A DNA stretch of 44,843 nucleotides from Paraktedonobacter sp964250225. GTDB taxonomy: Bacteria; Chloroflexota; Ktedonobacteria; Ktedonobacterales; Ktedonobacteraceae. This document shows positions 41,116 to 44,843 of this stretch, piece after piece. The stretch lies in NCBI GenBank assembly GCA_964250225.1, contig CAXUEY010000036.1, positions 1 through 44,843 on the forward strand. Direction: 5' to 3'. How positions within the stretch are numbered: position 1 is the first letter of the stretch; each line of letters begins with the position of its first letter. Under the pieces are notes generated by a model. That model saw only the letters and a list, made by a program, of their open reading frames with translations. It was not told the origin of the DNA and did no database searches. The translations under genes and the position numbers were made by a program.

Positions 41116-42003
41116 CTAGCCAGTCTCGATACAGAATACCCGATCCCAGCCAGCGTAATCGTGGATACAACTGACATGGGCTTGTGGCCAGAGTTCGCTG
41201 GCCAGTTGCGCCAGAGCCTCGCGCTGCTGATAGCCAATCTCCAGCAGGAGTACTGCTCCCGCGCGCAGTTTCGCGGTCTGCGCGGCCTCCCGCAATAAAC
41301 GTTGCAGGAGATCCAGTCCGTCAGGGCCGCTGAACAGGGCCAGGTGTGGCTCATAATTCAGCACATCGGGCAGCATTGTCGCCTGTTCAGTGGTTCCGAC
41401 ATAAGGGAGATTCGCCAGCAACAGATCAACCGGCTCTGGCAGTGGGGCTAGCAGATCTCCTTGCAGAAGCCGCACGCGTTCGGTGACATGATGACGCGCG
41501 CAGTTCAGGCGCGTCACGGCCAGCGCATCTTCGGAGATATCGATAGCGTAGACAGCAGGCAGGCGCGGCTCTTCTACGGCCAGGCTGATCGGGATCGCGC
41601 CGCTACCCGTGCCTATATCGGCGACAACAGGCGTTTGCCCATGATCCAGACGCTGGCGGCAAATCTTCAACGCGGCCTCGACCAGCAGCTCTGTCTCAGG
41701 GCGTGGAATCAGCACGCGTTTATCCACCAGGAACTCCAACCCATAGAATTCTTTGCTGCCGACCAGATAGGCCACCGGCTCGCCACGCGCGCGACGGGTT
41801 AAGAGCGCGTGCCAGAGCGTTTCCTGGCGCGGCTCCAGCTCTTGTTCGGGATAGGCGTAGAGATAGCTGCGTTCTTTGCCCAGCACATACGCCAGCAGGA
41901 TTTGCGCGTCCAGCAGTGGATTTTCAAGGGGTAGTGTGTGTTCTTGTCGGTTCCTGGTGAGCTGTTGCGTGCCCAGGTGTAATGCGTCGCGAATGCTGGT
42001 CAT
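41116..42003 (-). CDS. prmC: Peptide chain release factor N5-glutamine methyltransferase PrmC (HemK)
   Basis: A 295-residue protein: N-terminal helical domain (NPLLDAQILLAYVLGKERSYLYAYPEQEL), then EFYGLEFLVDKRVLIPRPETELLVE, SAM motif VADIGTGSGAIPISLA and the substrate-glutamine motif LLLANLPYVG, which is NLPY rather than the common NPPY. PrmC methylates the GGQ glutamine of RF1 and RF2. No prfA lies beside it in this window. The NLPY variant keeps Asn, Pro and Tyr. Confidence 0.93.
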   Translation of the reverse strand: MTSIRDALHLGTQQLTRNRQEHTLPLENPLLDAQILLAYVLGKERSYLYAYPEQELEPRQETLWHALLTRRARGEPVAYLVGSKEFYGLEFLVDKRVLIPRPETELLVEAALKICRQRLDHGQTPVVADIGTGSGAIPISLAVEEPRLPAVYAIDISEDALAVTRLNCARHHVTERVRLLQGDLLAPLPEPVDLLLANLPYVGTTEQATMLPDVLNYEPHLALFSGPDGLDLLQRLLREAAQTAKLRAGAVLLLEIGYQQREALAQLASELWPQAHVSCIHDYAGWDRVFCIETG

Positions 42004-42297
42004 AATGTAGCGAATTGTTTGGTACTACTCCTTCTTCACCTTAGACGGTTTTTTTCTAACTGATCGACTTCGTATTTCATCATACCATGTCTGTATACGC
42101 CATGCATAGCCTTTTGGGCCTGGAGATGTTATAGTTTATACGTGCATAAACTATGCTCTATGTATGCGCGCTGATATCATCAGGTATCCTTTGCGTATGT
42201 ATCCATCCCTGGCGTATCCATTTATCTCTATACGTATCGCATGCAGGCTGTGGTTCCGTTCCCAGCATGGGCGGGAGCAGAGAAGGTGAGGTTTATT

Positions 42298-42669
42298 TTG
42301 GGGCGTCAGGTTCTGGTAATTGATGATGATCCCAGCGTACAAAAGTTGCTAAAAACCATGCTGGAGCTGGCACAGTTTGAGGCATTAATCGCGAACAATG
42401 GTCAGGAGGCGCTGGTATGTTTGGAGCACACACGTCCTGCTCTGATTGTGTTGGATTTGATGATGCCCACAATGGACGGCCCGACGTTTCTGGCCGAATT
42501 GGAACGTTGTGGTTTGCGTGCATCCACTCCGGTGATTGTTCTGACAGCCAACATCTACGCCAAAGCTCTGATCGAGCGCATGCACGTGGATTCGTATTTG
42601 AGCAAGCCATTTCGCCTCACCGAACTCCTCCAACAAATACGCAGCCTTGTCGCTCAATATCACGACTGA
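42298..42669 (+). CDS. Stand-alone response-regulator receiver protein
   Basis: A CheY-like receiver of about 123 residues. The acidic pocket is in VLVIDDDPS, the phospho-acceptor Asp in LIVLDLMMPTMDG, the switch Thr in IVLTANI and the Lys in YLSKPF. TTG 42298 is preferred because AAGGTGAGG lies about eight bases upstream; ATG 42241 or GTG 42286 would add 15-19 residues without a ribosome site. There is no output domain, so it must act through a partner, and no kinase is nearby. Confidence 0.82.
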   Translation: MGRQVLVIDDDPSVQKLLKTMLELAQFEALIANNGQEALVCLEHTRPALIVLDLMMPTMDGPTFLAELERCGLRASTPVIVLTANIYAKALIERMHVDSYLSKPFRLTELLQQIRSLVAQYHD

Positions 42670-42736
42670 CTTTTTAGAGAAGACTGATCCGCATCTCCAC
42701 ACTCTGCTCGCTGGGGAGACCTCAGCAATGATTGAG

Positions 42737-42790
42737 CAGGATACGAGGCAGGCTGCGTACAATGCCGTATGCAGCCTGCCTCGTATCCTG
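42737..42790. terminator. Long hairpin between converging genes
   Basis: CAGGATACGAGGCAGGCTGC pairs with its complement at 42771-42790 (20 bp perfect, 24 bp with one mismatch), loop of about 6 nt. It lies between the receiver gene (plus) and the large membrane protein (minus). Confidence 0.7.
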
Positions 42791-42808
42791 TGAAGATGTC
42801 TGTCCGAC

Positions 42809-44758
42809 TTACGGTTTGGGCACGGTTGTTGGCGTTGGCGTGACAGCTCCCGTTGGGCCTGGTGGGACAGTCGAGGTGGGCGTTGGCGTCTTGCTCATAT
42901 CGAGGGTACGATCAGCAAATTTCTGGAAGTCCACAGTGGTGCTACCGGTATTCAGATATGTACCAGTCACTGTATCACCGGGCTGCACCAGGGGCAGGTC
43001 GTCCGAGAGCGAGAGATTGGCCCGGAAGATCAGGCTCTGGCCTGAGATTTGCAGGTAGTAGATGGTATTCGAGCCTTGCAGAACCGGGGCGATGCGCAAA
43101 ACCGTGCCCGTAACGGTTTTGGTATTCCCGCTCGTCGGTGTGCCGTTGGGGTTGTTCCCTTCCTGTAAGAGCCAGTTTTGATAGTCCTGCAAGGCCGCCG
43201 GTAGCGTAGTTTCAAACTGTACATTGCTGCCATTGAGATTCCTGGCGTCCACAATACCCACCGCCTGGAAAATGGCGCCGCTATCGGTCTTCTGTACAAA
43301 CGTGGCTACCCAGGTGGGCGTGTTGTAGATCTGGTAGAGCTGGATGCTGTCCACGGTGTAGCCACGGATATTGGCGCGCGTGGATTGAATAGTGCTACTG
43401 ACATTGTTGCCGATGCCCAGCCCGGAGAGCGGATAGAACGTGGCCTTGTTGTCGTGCGTATCGAAGAGGAAGACGCCAGTGCTGGAGTTGTCGTTGGAGG
43501 ACGACGAGGTCATCGGGACCAGCCAGACCGGATGGTCGATGTTGTTATACAACAATTGGGGATCGCTGGCCGGCGCCTGCTGACCGGCTCCCGATGGATT
43601 GAACCAGGGAGCCGCGTGATACAGGCCCCACCACTGTAAGTATTGAGTCACAGTATCAGAAGGCATGACGCGATCTACCCACGTTGGGACGCTTTTGGGG
43701 GCATACTTCACAATATCGCCGGTGTGCGCATTCACAAGCAGTACTTCGCTGAGCACATCCCCGATATAGCCGCGCGAGGGCTGCATCAGCGAGATGGTCC
43801 AGTAGGGCTGGAAGCTGTCGTTCAGTTCCAGGGTGGGATCGACCAGTTTGCCATAAGTATACCCGCTCAGGTAGACATGGCGCACAAGATCCTGGTTGAG
43901 CAGGGCGCCCGGCAGGTAGGCAATAGAGGCACCTTTACCGGGACAGAGGCTGGAACTGGAACCGTCGGTGCAGAGCTGTGGTACGGCCTGTGGGTTCTCC
44001 GCGTCGACGACGATAAATCCCGGCGTGCTGCTATTGGAGAGGTTGACGAAGATGTTGTTGTATTGCAGCGGCGCGACATAGTAGAGATGTTGGTTAATCG
44101 ACTGCAAGGTGTAGCTGGCCGGATCAACGTTATAGCTGGACCCTAGATTTTGTCCATTGGAACCAAGTATCTGCTGCCCCTTATACGCTGCCACATCCTG
44201 GCTGACCAGCACGATATGGTTGGGGTCAGTAGGTGGGAGCGTTGAGGAGGTCTGCATGGTCACATGGGGGACCGCTGCCAGGGCTTTGGCGTTGCTATCA
44301 AACCAGGTGGTAAAGACCACGATCAGACCCGATATCACCAGGCCAATCGCCGCCGCAACCACCAGCCCGAAGACGCCAGCCGCGATAGCTCCGCGCGAGG
44401 TGGTAGCAGGGAGCTGCGTCGAGCCACTACGCATAGATGAGCGGCGCCCCTGGCTGATCGCTGATGCATCTTCCAACGCTACCATCATGGGTCGCAGATA
44501 AGCGAACAAATTGAGAATACTGCTCAAGACCAGTGGCCAGAGCACCCACTGCCAACCACCAAAGGGACCGGTCAGGGCTGGCTCTGAGACGTAGAGAATG
44601 AACAGGCTCACGATATAGTTAAAGATGGCATAGCGGATAAACCAGCGCGAGAACTTTCGAGCGTCAAATGTTTCTCTGCGTCCGAAACCCAGGCGTCCGA
44701 TAGTGAGAATCACCATCACAATCAGCGTGCCAATCAGGGCCAGTAAGAGAATGATCAT
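42809..44758 (-). CDS. Large membrane-anchored protein of unknown function
   Basis: A 649-residue protein. Three or four hydrophobic segments lie in the first 170 residues (IILLLALIGTLIVMVILTIG, YAIFNYIVSLFILYV, WVLWPLVLSSILNLFAYL, AAGVFGLVVAAAIGLVISGLIVVFTTW). About 440 residues of exported sequence follow, rich in N, Q, Y and V, with blocks such as GFIVVDAENPQAVPQLC, GYTYGKLVDPTLELND, GYIGDVLSEVLLVNAHTGDIVKYAPKSVPTWVDRV and a late OB-like part (TVTGTVLRIAPVLQGSNTIYYLQISG). It ends in a T/P-rich tail. I do not recognise the family; the PepSY-like phrase VNAHTGDIVKYAP is suggestive only. Confidence 0.65.
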   Translation of the reverse strand: MIILLLALIGTLIVMVILTIGRLGFGRRETFDARKFSRWFIRYAIFNYIVSLFILYVSEPALTGPFGGWQWVLWPLVLSSILNLFAYLRPMMVALEDASAISQGRRSSMRSGSTQLPATTSRGAIAAGVFGLVVAAAIGLVISGLIVVFTTWFDSNAKALAAVPHVTMQTSSTLPPTDPNHIVLVSQDVAAYKGQQILGSNGQNLGSSYNVDPASYTLQSINQHLYYVAPLQYNNIFVNLSNSSTPGFIVVDAENPQAVPQLCTDGSSSSLCPGKGASIAYLPGALLNQDLVRHVYLSGYTYGKLVDPTLELNDSFQPYWTISLMQPSRGYIGDVLSEVLLVNAHTGDIVKYAPKSVPTWVDRVMPSDTVTQYLQWWGLYHAAPWFNPSGAGQQAPASDPQLLYNNIDHPVWLVPMTSSSSNDNSSTGVFLFDTHDNKATFYPLSGLGIGNNVSSTIQSTRANIRGYTVDSIQLYQIYNTPTWVATFVQKTDSGAIFQAVGIVDARNLNGSNVQFETTLPAALQDYQNWLLQEGNNPNGTPTSGNTKTVTGTVLRIAPVLQGSNTIYYLQISGQSLIFRANLSLSDDLPLVQPGDTVTGTYLNTGSTTVDFQKFADRTLDMSKTPTPTSTVPPGPTGAVTPTPTTVPKP

Positions 44759-44843
44759 AACAACCTCCCCTTGAAATCGTCTTCTTCAATGAAAAACTCT
44801 GTATCCCATTGTAGTACAATTACCTGCGCAAAAGAAAGATGCC

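Overview
The window looks like a chromosomal segment of a filamentous, spore-forming-type Chloroflexota, most likely class Ktedonobacteria. This is inferred from its mixture of genes: a classical menaquinone operon, glycolate oxidase genes, many lineage-specific membrane or secreted proteins with Pro/Thr-rich linkers, duplicated LepB and a WecA/TagO-type transferase. The Shine-Dalgarno sites are good and the base composition is moderately G+C-rich. I could not confirm the taxon by any search. A run of exactly 100 N (2814-2913) marks an assembly gap inside a kinase-like gene.

Layout. 1-450: the end of a hicA toxin gene and a complete hicB antitoxin. 447-2013 (minus): a His-Me-finger type nuclease and a membrane protein. 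2352-10266 (minus): a long operon glcD-glcE-rlmM-like-glcF-methyltransferase-metallophosphoesterase-phosphotransferase. 10443-15214 (minus): a lamin-tail-domain surface protein, a YggT protein, rsfS with a small membrane protein, a peptidase E and a membrane protein. 15395-17001 (plus): a nucleotidyltransferase and a methyltransferase. 17086-19786 (minus): an MscS-like channel and pncB. 20152-20544 (plus): a DUF4383-like membrane protein. 20652-29446 (minus): the menaquinone operon menF-menD-menH-menB-menC-(methyltransferase remnant)-phosphatase-menE, covering chorismate to 1,4-dihydroxy-2-naphthoyl-CoA; no menA or menG is present here.

29600-32200 is a visibly A+T-richer accessory stretch and the most interesting part. 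It holds a protein with two tandem HNH-type zinc domains, a tRNA-Trp(CCA) gene split in the anticodon loop by a 535-nt ORF-less group II intron, an XRE-type regulator, a PD-(D/E)XK endonuclease of the homing-endonuclease-like type, and tRNA-Ser(GCT). The intron has a recognisable 34-nt domain V and an EBS1 that matches the tRNA anticodon loop. Its ends are not canonical: there are six extra nucleotides before a GUGYG-like motif, and the 3' end is GC rather than AY.

32419-44758 returns to core-type content: a secreted protein, a zinc-ribbon membrane protein, two convergent paralogous signal peptidases, uvrA overlapping tail-to-tail with a wecA/tagO/mraY-type gene, prmC, a stand-alone receiver protein and a large membrane-anchored protein. 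Several gene ends carry very long perfect hairpins (stems of 14 to 27 bp). No insertion sequence or CRISPR array was seen.
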